Shown: piece after piece, positions 1-9,876 of the stretch
Position numbering within the stretch: position 1 is the stretch's first letter
Layout of the letters: each line of letters starts with the position of its first letter
Assembly: GCA_902728285.1 (NCBI GenBank)
Contig: CACVBU010000975.1
Coordinates: forward strand, 524,637-588,636
Origin: Clytia hemisphaerica
Taxonomy: Eukaryota; Cnidaria; Hydrozoa; Leptothecata; Clytiidae
DNA length: 64,000 nt
Direction of reading: 5' to 3'
The notes under the pieces: model-generated
What the model was told of the DNA's origin: nothing
Databases searched by the model: none
What the model saw: only the letters and a program-made list of their open reading frames with translations
Position numbers and translations under genes: made by a program

Positions 1-287
1 CCGTCTACGCCGAAACATTTGAGCATGGTTACAAGATTCCACAAGACGAACAAACTCGATCATTCGAAACATCATTTTACAATGATCCTATACCAGCAAA
101 ACGTCGATCCTTCAATGATTTTGTACCCCGTCGCTTCGCGATGCCATCTCGAGACTTTGTCCCCCGTCGCTCAATGTATGATTACGCAACAAAAGGTCGT
201 TTATTAAAAGATTTCTACCAACAACGAACGCAAACCTTCCGCAATGCTCAAGATGAAAGGAGATACAGAAACAGTCCACGAAAATAA
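1..287 (+). CDS. Last exon of an upstream secreted toxin-like paralogue (5' partial)
   Basis: The reading frame enters at base 3 and stops with TAA at 285-287. It encodes about 94 residues that match, almost residue for residue, the last exon of the complete gene at 9877-13764. This is an arginine-rich, low-complexity C-terminal tail. Differences are a few substitutions and a 6-bp insertion that adds two residues (RN) before the final SPRK. The first ten or so codons of the homologous exon, and all earlier exons, lie upstream of the window. The role of the tail is unknown; family inference comes only from the downstream paralogue. Confidence 0.75.
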   Translation, partial: VYAETFEHGYKIPQDEQTRSFETSFYNDPIPAKRRSFNDFVPRRFAMPSRDFVPRRSMYDYATKGRLLKDFYQQRTQTFRNAQDERRYRNSPRK

Positions 288-435
288 GATTTGGAAAGGC
301 TCGAAGGATCACCGCTTGACTAATATATCTTGTAATTATTCGTTATAGGCACTTTGTAGGTTTTAAGTTGATTTGTTGAATATTTGTAAATTGATTTTTT
401 TTAATCAACAGAGTGAAAAAGATTATCTTTTTAGT
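1..435 (+). repeat. Segmental duplication, copy A (paired with 13483-13924)
   Basis: Coding and about 150 bp of 3' flank are near-identical to 13483-13924, both oriented plus. Similarity stops abruptly at about 435, where the minisatellite begins. Conservation of non-coding flank points to a recent tandem duplication or to gene conversion. Confidence 0.9.
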
Positions 436-436
436 A

Positions 437-716
437 GGGGGAATTTTTAGTACTAATCTTTGTTTTTTAGTACTAATCTTTGTTTTTTTAGTACTAATCT
501 TTGTTTTTTTTAGTACTAATCTTTGTTTTTTAGTACTAATCTTTGTTTTTTAGTACGAATCTTTGTTTTTAGTACTAATCTTTGTTTTTTAGTACTAATC
601 TTTGTTTTTTAGTACTAATCTTTGTTTTTTAGTACTAATCTTTGTTTTTTAGTACTAATCTTTGTTTTTTAGTACTAATCTTTGTTTTTTAGTACTAATC
701 TTTGTTTTTTAGTACT
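437..716 (+). repeat. Minisatellite, about 20-bp unit, ~14 copies
   Basis: Tandem copies of TTTTTTAGTACTAATCTTTG follow one another. The T-run varies in length (19-22 bp units) and one unit carries TACGAATC. The same unit recurs after the SINE at 991-1060, and inverted at 16655-16834. Confidence 0.97.
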
Positions 717-730
717 AAAAATATTTTAGC

Positions 731-990
731 GACCGTAGTATAGTGGTAGAGCATCCGGCTACGGTTCGCAAGGTTGTGGGTTCATCCCCCAGCCGGGTCA
801 TACCAAAGATTCCCAAAATGGTACTTGATGCCTCTCTGCTTGATGCTCAGCAATTAAGAGAAGGATCAAGGGTAAGTGGAGAAATCCAGGGAGAAAGAGT
901 GGCGCCCTCCCCTACCTTCGGGTAGATAGCTATCGAAAGAGGAGCCTTCGGGTCGCCTCCGACTGCGGTCGCAGACTTACTTACTTACTT
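731..990 (+). mobile_element. tRNA-derived SINE, copy 1
   Basis: The head looks like a tRNA, with an A-box-like TAGTATAGTGGTAGAGCATC and a B-box-like GGTTGTGGGTTCATCCCC. The anticodon-arm region CTGGCTACGG resembles tRNA-Arg(ACG). A body of about 180 bp follows and ends in a (TTAC)n tail at about 978-990. A second copy lies inverted at 62022-62300. This copy sits inside the minisatellite, splitting it into two blocks. The pol III boxes are inferred from sequence only. Confidence 0.85.
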
Positions 991-1113
991 AGTACTAATC
1001 TTTGTTTTTTAGTACTAATCTTTGTTTTGAGTAAAAATCTTTGTTTTGAGTAAAAATCTTTGATTTTACAGCTTCAGCTGACGGCTAAATTATTTCGGCA
1101 CCAGTAATTAACA
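991..1113 (+). repeat. End of minisatellite plus 48-bp conserved block
   Basis: Two normal 20-bp units and two diverged ones (GAGTAAAAATCTTTG) are followed by a block starting GATTTTACAGCTTC and ending at the AATT after TTTCGGCACCAG. The same block occurs inverted at 16606-16655, again next to the minisatellite. Block plus minisatellite are therefore one dispersed repeat family. Confidence 0.85.
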
Positions 1114-1132
1114 CATTCTCATTCTGTGTATT

Positions 1133-2068
1133 TTGCAGACCGATTTTTTTACTTTGCGTCTTTTAACAATGATATCGGATAGGATGGGATATCGTGCGAT
1201 GTGGCACCAATTACGTATTTTCCGGGGTCTTTTTGTGTCTCGCAAACGTGTAATAGAAATGGCGAAAGAAGTCAACCCACAAGCTTTCAATCGACGTCGA
1301 ACCCGGAAATTAAAAAGGAGAGTATACAACTCTCTTGGTCCAAATGGTTGCTGGCATTTCGATGAATATGACAAATTGAAGCCTTTTGGTTTCCCAATTC
1401 ACGGATGCATAGATGGTTACAGTCGAAAGCTGATCTGGCTAAGGTTACTTCCATCGAACAATGACCCGATACGAATAGCTTCTATTTTAGTAGGTAAAAT
1501 TCATGAAAATGGATTGGTTCCCTTGCGTCTTCGAACAGATTGCGGTACAGAGAATGTTATTGCCGCCGCCATGCAGTCTTACTTAAGACGGAATCATAAT
1601 GATGAGTTTTCTGGCATGAAAGCTCATATATATGGAACATCACACAACAACCAACGAATTGAAGCAAGGTGGTCACAGTTACGAAAATCTCAGACAAGTT
1701 TTATGATTCAGTTTTTCCAAACACTTGTGGATGAAATCTACAATCCCGAAGATCCTTTGCATAAAGCTTGTGCATGGTATTGCTCCCAGCCCTTAATCAA
1801 AAATAATCTTGAGGAGTTCATGGAGCATTGGAATTCTCATTACATCAGGAATTCCCATTTCTCAGAAGTCAATGGTCGACCAAACTCCCTTTACGTTTTT
1901 CCAAAACATGGGAAAACAGACCAAAAAATGCCAGTGGACAACGATGACCTTTTAGAAATTGAATGGTATGTGAACAATTCATTAGATGAAGATTCTGAAT
2001 CCGATTGTTATTTTGAATACTTTGATCACGTCATGAATGAATTAAACTTACGTAGAGAATTAACCTAA
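1133..2068 (+). CDS. DDE integrase-core protein, transposon-derived
   Basis: Uninterrupted 311-codon ORF. Residues about 70-200 look like an integrase catalytic core: first acidic residue in WHFDEYDKL, then GCIDGYSRK, second in LRTDCGTEN, and the glutamate in NNQRIEARWSQLRK. This is the D-D-E order of the integrase-core protein family common in cnidarian and fish genomes. The C-terminus is acidic. The start is uncertain: the ORF opens at a TTG directly after TTTTGCAG, which could be a splice acceptor, and the first ATG is at 1169. Whether it is a live transposase or a host-captured copy cannot be decided here. The preceding 48-bp block recurs at 16606 without the ORF. Confidence 0.75.
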   Translation: MQTDFFTLRLLTMISDRMGYRAMWHQLRIFRGLFVSRKRVIEMAKEVNPQAFNRRRTRKLKRRVYNSLGPNGCWHFDEYDKLKPFGFPIHGCIDGYSRKLIWLRLLPSNNDPIRIASILVGKIHENGLVPLRLRTDCGTENVIAAAMQSYLRRNHNDEFSGMKAHIYGTSHNNQRIEARWSQLRKSQTSFMIQFFQTLVDEIYNPEDPLHKACAWYCSQPLIKNNLEEFMEHWNSHYIRNSHFSEVNGRPNSLYVFPKHGKTDQKMPVDNDDLLEIEWYVNNSLDEDSESDCYFEYFDHVMNELNLRRELT

Positions 2069-2925
2069 TGGTGCCAGGAATTTGTTCCTAACATTATTAG
2101 AGAATGGACTTCGGGAGTAAAGTATAATATACATATTTCATATTTTTTATTGTCGTTTTTGAGATGCGAGATAGCAAATTCTACAGCGCTGCAGTTTTCT
2201 CCCAAATGCCGAGCTGATTTTGACCAGGGAAATACTACTCCATTTTTCGGAAGTTATTTTGACGATTCAGGGGTATTTCTAAATTTGGCGAGAATTAATT
2301 TTAGCGAATGACCTTATTGGCAGGGTGGCAACCCTTAAGATCCGTGACAACTTTTCTGGGACGCAAAAACATGAATTTACTTCGAAAGTTTAATGTATTT
2401 GAAGTCATTTTCGCGAGGGGGGGGGTCCGCTGCTAAGGCTAATTTTTTATGGACCAAAGAATGTTACAGGCAAAACTGTGAAGGCAAAAAACGGGTAAAA
2501 ATTTGACGATTTTTGAAAGTTGTATTCAACGGAACCGATCGATACCTTGGATAGAGCATGAAATTGTGAGGAAAAAAGTATACCACAACAAGTCCCATAC
2601 TTAAACACACAAGGAAATACGGCCATTTGAAATTTGTAATACTGTCAGTTCGAATACGATTGACGTCAAATTTTGTCTAAATCACAATTGAACTGAGAGT
2701 ATTTTGAACTTAAAATACTTTAAAGGAACTTATATTGGGGAAAAGTAAATTTAATTAATTTCTTAATTTTTCTTGATTATTTTTGTTTTGCTAGATTGTT
2801 GTGTAGAGCCCAAAGTGGAATGTTTATTATTTGTTTTCATTGTAAAATGATAGGTTGAAAGTTGAAGAAAAATCAAAATAAGATGCATGTCGTAATTCTA
2901 TGAACTATGACATAAACATTTCGAC
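2069..2925. other. Intergenic, no gene seen
   Basis: No coding signal. It contains a fragment with GGCGAGAATTAATTTTAGCG near 2287, a short motif seen also in vigilin intron 13, and a G-run near 2418. Confidence 0.5.
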
Positions 2926-2928
2926 ATT

Positions 2929-3037
2929 GGGCTCTTCCAGAAAAAAATAACCGTACAGTGCATTACCCATGGACATTACAATTCTTCACCCCTCACCCCT
3001 TCACCACCCTCGTGAATGTTTTTTTCTGGAAGAGCCC
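2929..3037. mobile_element. Short MITE, GGGCTCTTCCAG family, copy 1
   Basis: Terminal inverted repeats begin GGGCTCTTCCAGAAAAAAA and end with its complement. The element is 109 bp and is flanked by ATT on both sides (2926-2928, 3038-3040), a likely 3-bp target duplication. It is the smallest of four copies in the window. Confidence 0.85.
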
Positions 3038-3114
3038 ATTACGTAACTTTTCATTAGTCAATCCCAGGACCAAAACCTCCTAGGACTTCCGAGTAGATTT
3101 TGGACTTTCGTTAT

Positions 3115-3390
3115 CTTCTTTTTGGACCTACATGGAGGTTCTATAAATTAACCCATGTCCGTTCGTCTGTTACCATCTTTCTTCGGAATTGGCTCCTACT
3201 CTCGGGTACCTAATAAACGGGGGGTTTGGAATAAGCGGGGTGGGTGGAAAAAATCTCGCGGGGGGTTGGGTTGGAATAAGAATGTCCTGGGTGGAAAAAT
3301 GTCGAAAAATTAATTAGCGGGGGACACTTATTAGGTACCCGAGAGTAAGTTTTTTTTGATTTTTGGCACCATAGTGCAGCCGAATAGTGG
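3115..3390. repeat. TTGGACCTAC-type dispersed repeat end, interrupted
   Basis: The segment beginning TTTTTGGACCTACATGGAGG matches the inverted right end of the repeat at 20961-22055. It continues after the nested MITE with TGATTTTTGGCACCA, as in the 16.2-kb and 21.9-kb copies. Confidence 0.65.
3199..3345. mobile_element. Nested MITE with CTCTCGGGTACC ends and TA duplication
   Basis: Inverted ends CTCTCGGGTACCTAATAA / TTATTAGGTACCCGAGAG are flanked by TA on both sides (3197-3198, 3346-3347). The interior is G-rich. It interrupts the TTGGACCTAC repeat. TA target sites fit the Tc1/mariner group. Confidence 0.85.
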
Positions 3391-4194
3391 TTCTAACCTG
3401 GTTATTAATTTTTGAAAGTTTTTTGGTTTCCTCTTTTATTCGGAACCCCCCCCCCCGTTTATTATATTTTACAAAAATTTCGGACCCCACCCTTTTTATT
3501 CAGGGACCTACTAGTCAATTTTTTCGTTTTGAGGAAGGAAAGTTACGCGTAAAAGAGTGACAGGTGGTAAAAATCTACCGATGAGTTTTAAACAATTTTC
3601 TAAAATCTTCCATAAGTCGAGATTACTTACTGTTAGCGAGTTTATGTATTATTACTTTTGAGGACGGCAAAGTGATCGCTTGATTTGGAAAAACCTGGAG
3701 TTTTTCGTCCAGCGAAATCGAGGACGGTTAAAAGTGTTGATTTGTCGGCGTCCTCAGTCGGTTAGGATGTAGACTAATAGAAGCATCCGCCGCAAGAAAC
3801 CAATAGCAACAAGACGACTTAAAGTCGAAAATTTCGCATAATATTTGAACATCAACGACGAAGACGCGTGAAACGTGACTCCTGCAGCATTGTGGATTTT
3901 GAATGAAGCGTTACACAAAATATACACATTGTAGTACACAAAGGTCGTAGATACCCTGTTTTCTTATGAAAAATCTCAATGCATTAAAAACAAAAAGATT
4001 CCTAAAACATGCGACTAAAAAATTCCTTTTCATAAGCGTAAAAAAGATCTTTTAATTGGGTTCAGAATAAATCAGAGAGTTGCAATATACTTGAGAAAAA
4101 AAATTTTAAAATTTTTTGAAAATGAAGAAAAAAAAAGAACTTTCCATTCTTTGATGCCAGAAACTTCATTTTGTGCACCACCCTCAAAATTATT
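3391..4194. other. Intergenic, no gene seen
   Basis: Contains a C-run near 3446 and degenerate repeat sequence. No convincing exon on either strand. Confidence 0.4.
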
Positions 4195-4517
4195 GGGCTT
4201 TTCCAGAAAAAAATTGAATATTGCAGAATATTGTAGGGGGGGGGGGCTGGAGGATATAATTTTTTTTTGAAATTTACCCTGTGACTTTTGACCCCAGGTC
4301 TAACCCCCCGTACAGCAGGTCTAACCCTCTGACAAGCATCAGTTGACTCCATAGACAATCAAAACTACCCTAAAACAAAGCAAAATTACCCCCAAACAGA
4401 GCAAGTTTATCCACCCACCGGACAAGGCAAATTTTGTAGATTTTTCACTAACCCCCCCTCCCTGGACACTATATTCTCCACCCCCCCCCCATGTGTAGGC
4501 ATTTTCTGGCAGAGGCC
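4195..4517. mobile_element. MITE, GGGCTCTTCCAG family, copy 2
   Basis: Starts GGGCTTTTCCAGAAAAAAAT and ends TTTTCTGGCAGAGGCC, flanked by ATT (4192-4194, 4518-4520). The interior contains homopolymer G and C runs and repeated phrases of the type AGGTCTAACCCC, shared in inverted orientation with the copy at 23391. Confidence 0.8.
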
Positions 4518-5280
4518 ATTAATGGCAAAAAGCAGTTGAGTAGTTGAGCTCAAGCTTCTGAACTAGAAATTGGCAGGGTAAAATCTAGCCAACTTTAAGC
4601 ACAAATAATTCTCCTTGAGATTAAAATTTTCCCAAATTTCAACACAAAAATCCATATAAAAATATAATAACTTTAAGGATACAGACTTCGGTCAAGATAG
4701 AATATGGGGACTTATTTACCACCTGTCAATCAAATTTTCCCACCAGATACAAATTGACTAAACCTCACTAAAAGTGATGCAATTATTTTCAATTTTCAAT
4801 TATTTTCTGATGCTATAATAGACCTTTAAAACTAATTATTTCTAGGTTGACCGTAAATCTTTCAAAATCATAAAATAAATGTTTACACACCAGTGAAAGT
4901 AGTAAGTGCTAAAAACAGTAAAAGAATCAATATTATACGTAATTGATTAATGGCCCTTCTAGAAAATCACAACAAAGAATCCTTTATGCTCTAACTGCAT
5001 CCCATTAAAACAAACCTTCCCCAATCTCTTGCTGGTTATCCCGGGGAGAGATTCCAAAAAAATATCAAGAATCTTAGTGCGGAAATGGGAATCTCATACA
5101 AAACAACGGTACCACTGGAGTTTTTAACGATTCAAAATGAAAATTCTGATTAGCAAAAGAGGTATCAAGATCAATGAAGTTTGACTTTGATTAAAGCACA
5201 ATTAGTTTGATTTATTACCTTGGTTGCCCATTCTTTTTACACTCTGATGGCTTATTAGTAGACACCCACAATAAAGCTTA
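4518..5280. other. Intergenic, no gene seen
   Basis: AT-rich sequence without coding or RNA signal that I can recognise. Confidence 0.4.
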
Positions 5281-5289
5281 AAGAGCAGG

Positions 5290-5860
5290 CCAATATCTAT
5301 CATCCCATCGGCCAAGCGATGTCAATCGAACTGTTTGATTACCGAACCAAATCCAACAGTCATCGAACCAAGAAATTCCGGTTAGTTTGATTAATTGATG
5401 TACGATGTGTTTGATTGAGCTGTTGCGCTAGCAATAACTGGAATCATTTAAGCTACAAAAACACTGATCGGATTTAATCGAACTGCAATGTAAGTAATCA
5501 AACTTTAATCAAACATCAAACTGAAGATTTTCTGGCAAAGTTCTATTACTGTTAGATTAGGTTCGATAATCGAACACCTATCGTTCGATTTCGTTCGATG
5601 AAATGGTTCAATTACCAAAATCGGTTTAATTGATCATCGCCTGGCATCGGGGAGGAAAAGCTGGAACCTTTACTTAAACCAAACTCATCGAACACCAATC
5701 AAACAATCAAACTTCATCAGATAAAAAACTGTCATCAAACTTATAGGTATAATCAAACTAATCAAAAAATTTTCTTACAAAATTAGGCTCAGTAATCAAA
5801 CAGCTAAATCGTTCGATTTCGTTGGATAGCTCGACAGTTCGATTACGGAAATAATTGCTG
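5290..5860. repeat. Dispersed repeat rich in TCGAAC/TTCGAT, copy 1
   Basis: Dense short motifs of the type ATCGAACTGTTTGATTACCG. A core including GTTGCGCTAGCAATAACTGG is found inverted at about 34576-34640, and GGTTCGATGACTGTT-type sequence matches 34768-34794. It is an old dispersed repeat, class unknown. Confidence 0.75.
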
Positions 5861-8800
5861 AATTTCAATTGACATGATTTCTAGGAAATACATGTTAAAA
5901 CTTGCAAAACCAGACTGTTTGTCACAACTGGTTAATATTCAACACATAACTATCTGGTGAAAAAAGGAAAAAAAGATCATACCTGTGCTGTTTGTAGTTT
6001 CAGTAAAGAAGAGGGTTTTAGTGGGTTTTATGTGTGAGTGTTGTTGTTGTGTAAAATTAACTCTTTTTGTAGGAGGAATCCCTTTTTGTACTACTCACTG
6101 AGCATTATCAATTTATTGGTGCATTCACTAACTACACAAACATAAAATACTTAGTAGTAAACGAATAATAAACCTCTAAATACTCTACAAAAGACCAGAA
6201 AACATGATAAAAACTTATACAGGTCAAGTTTCCAAATGGTCATGAATTCGATAAAGTAAAATGCAGTTCAAATAGTTTTACAAATAAAATGCACTTTCCA
6301 TTCGATTTTTAAACGTATTGAAACTAAATTTTTCGATATGGTCACGAATTTGATAAAATAAAACGCAGTTCAAATAGTTTTACAAATAAAATGCACTTTC
6401 CATTCCATGCTGTTTTAATTTTTTTTGCTGAAATTCATTTTTTTCTAATTTTTTAAAATCAAAAAATAAGTAAAAAGATAAATTAGTAAAGATTAATACC
6501 AGAGTAAATAGTCACGAGACTAAATGCAACCTAATATATTTTAAGTAAAACTATAGCCAGTCTATTCGGTATTCAGAAAAGAGATAGAATGATTATAATG
6601 GTACAGGGATTACCAAAAATTTCCATTTTCACCTATTTGAATTCATTGCAGAATGGAGATTTTTCGCAAGCCTTCAAATAAAATGTTACCAAAATTCTTG
6701 AAACTTAATTGAAATCCCATGTTCTTTCTTTCAGTGTAACATTCTATTTCAAGCTAACCTTTTCCGTGGTGAAGTGAAAGACCCAGCGTTTTTGTAATCT
6801 TAAAACCATATTTACCACAAAAGATCTTTAATCCATGTTTATCATGTTTTGTTAAATCTCCTCCTTGATTAACTCTCTCGCAGCTGTTCACAAGCTAGAG
6901 GAAACAGCCCCTAGAAACAGACTCGGTGGGACCCCTCCTCACTGGAAAAAGCCGCCAAAAAATGGTCCCGGTGATAAAAATACCCTGAAATTTCACGAAA
7001 TTTCATCCCCATTGAAAAGCTACAAGAGCTCTCATTGCCGCTCGGAAAAAAACACTGAGACACTGAGGCCATCCTCACTGGATATGTGAGCTGTAAACAT
7101 TAGAATTTGAAATCCCCACTCATTTAAAAACAAGCGGTTTTCCACTCCCATTGGCATAGCTCATTTAATCTTCACTCGCTAAATAACTTTAACAGGATCA
7201 CTGAGACAGGGGTGTCAGGAAATGGATCTGAAAATAATATATAATGTTATATTTCATTGAATATGCTATTTTTCATGAGTTAAAAATTACAGTTCATTAT
7301 GGTAGTTTCAAAATTAAATGATGTTAGAAAGTACTTTTCAGGAGTTCTGTCTTTTTGAGAGCACGACCAGTGCACGAGTTTAAAAAAAATCAAATACAGC
7401 TTTTTGTGCACAATGCAGGGCGGGTCGGGAAATCATTTAAAATTTTGAAATTTTAGTGACCCAGCCGCCCTCACGATTAATAACGAAACTTTTTTCTCTG
7501 AACCAGATAAACTTGGATCAATTCTTCCAGGATGAATTCTTCCGCAAATTATGAACAAAAGTTTTTGATGTTATTATTATCACATATCATAGTATTTCAC
7601 AATTATAATGGCGCAACTTTTTTTCTGATTTTAATCATAAGTTTTTTGTCTGACAAAAAAAATGAAAATCTAGGGTCTAATTTTCTTACTTGTAAAAACG
7701 AGACTAGCACAGTATTTCCATGGATTTGTAAGTTGAGTTAGTTCACATTAATAAGCACAGAAATTTTGTTTTTATCACAAAGAAAAGATCGTTTTTGATG
7801 TTTGATTTATTCTTCAATGCAGAAGAAACTTAATCAAAATTGTAAAAATTTGTGACAATTTTTTTACGTTTAAAATTCTTAGATACGTTTAAAATACATT
7901 TATTTTTTTCGAATAATTTGCGTAAATTGCTCTGCTCCATTGATAATTGTAGCAAATTAGTTAGCTAAATTGTTTTGTGTATTGGCGGTTTAGTTTGATT
8001 AAATTACGAGCAATTAGAACACAAAAGATTTGAGAAAATTGATGTTTAAAAGTTTTATTTTAACAAGCCAAGTTGTCAGTTGTGTCAGTCACATGTCCGT
8101 CAGGCCATGAGCTATGTTTAGAAATGATGTTAAGGAAGAGTCTCTTCTTGGCTTAAATTTAACAACTCCAATGTTATTTCCAAAATTTATCTATCAATAT
8201 TTATTTTCTTTCTAACTTTCAGGTAAAACCATAATATACCGACGGAATACTGACACACAATTGAAGGATGATTAAAATCACGATACCAAACAAAAGACGA
8301 AGAAGCCATCTTATTTTTCAGTTTTTTAATTTTTAATCTTTCATAAGAATTTTCTTTGTAAATTTTAACTTTAACTTCTGTTTATTCTACTAAATAAAAA
8401 ATTCCATTTGCAACTCAAACGATTAGACTTGTATCCTGTATCTCAAAACGCAGTTAATCTGAGTGAATATTAGCCAATAACCCATCGAATACAGCTCAAC
8501 AATGTATACCCCTTAAAAAGCATCGATAAGCCTCGGAAAATAATCAGAAAATGCCCCGATAAAATCCCTATAAGGACCCGAATACTGGTAGTGGTATTCT
8601 TACAAAGAAAAGAGAAAAATAATGCATTACAAATTCTCAATTCTTATGAAAAATCTTTCCTATAAGAAATTTTCGGATATTCGGATATAATTTTGACGCC
8701 ATTCGTTAAAAATGTATTTATAATTTTCCTCAATTCTCTTTTTCATGTTAAAAATGTATTTGTAATTGTGAAATATCAAAAAATTATAAAATTGTTCAAA

Positions 8801-9876
8801 AAATTAAATGCATTTTAAATGAAATCCTAATGAATTATATATCCTATTTTTTCAAATGTTATTTCAATGCAATTAAAGTGCATGCTGTATGCTATTCCAT
8901 AATGCATTTTATTTGCAAAGTTTTTACTCTAGCAATGCGATTTAAATTCGTTTAACATTTTTGTCCAGGTCCAGGTTTCACTACATTTAAACTGCAATTA
9001 AACTCAAATTTCAATGAAAAATTTGATGCATTTAAAACGCGTGGAAGTTCCGTAAGGGAAAGCATGTGTGCAGTCAAGCAGCCATTAAAAAATTCTCATG
9101 ATGAAGATAAATGTTTACAAAGGCTTGGTTACACTTCTTGCACTAGCGTATTTTAATTATTAAGAAAAGCGCTGTTTTTTATCTTTGAGAGTGAGTCCAC
9201 TTTTAGAACATTGGCCGTAGTACGCCCGCAGCCAAACGCCCACGCCATAATTTGCGCCCAAAAATTTTTCTCGCCACACACACACACACACACATAGAAA
9301 GACTATCGTAATACTTTCGCTATGCGAAATTAACAAGTTTTTCTAAAACAAGATAATTGTTGACATTAATAAATTATTTCATTGTTTGAAACCGATCTTT
9401 TTTTTAGCACGAGTAGTTTAATTTGGGATTTGAAGATGTTATGTTATGTCAATTCCCAAACTAATCTCTCCAATTCTTGTCAACAGTTTATGGATCTTTA
9501 TCAAAATTAATTGTTTTGAGCTCAAGTACACAAATATTTTTACATATAGTATACATAAGCCTCTTTTGAAGCGTTTGATAGATATAGAATTTCCATCTTG
9601 CTTCGAGAAGTGAAAGAGCAAAACAAGGAGTGGCATAAGAGAAACATCAAATATATTGGTAAGTCCTTGAAACTGAGCTACTGTAGTATTGCTTGACTGA
9701 AAATCTTGTTACATGTGTATACGAATAATATTAATTCACATCGATTTTTCGACAGCTCACCCTTATAATCTAATCTGGAATTTTCCTTTGCTGGAATAAA
9801 ATCAATATAGAAGCATGTTGAAAAGGAAATCTGAAACTGGAAATTAAATCTTTAAACTTATTTCAGCTTATCAAAG
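5861..9876. other. Long intergenic stretch, no gene supported
   Basis: Contains an imperfect direct repeat (about 6238-6310 and 6341-6412, sharing ATGCAGTTCAAATAGTTTTA-like sequence with one substitution) and a (CA)n microsatellite near 9276-9295. Short ORFs at 6865 and 7532 show no family resemblance. The last few hundred bases should hold the promoter and 5' UTR of the gene at 9877, but no core element is clear. Confidence 0.4.

Noticed and set aside
437..716. CRISPR array
   Set aside because: Regular repeat without variable spacers, in an animal genome; it is a minisatellite.
6865..7089. 74-codon ORF in the intergenic region
   Set aside because: No start context, no domain, no neighbouring exon, and composition like the surrounding non-coding DNA.
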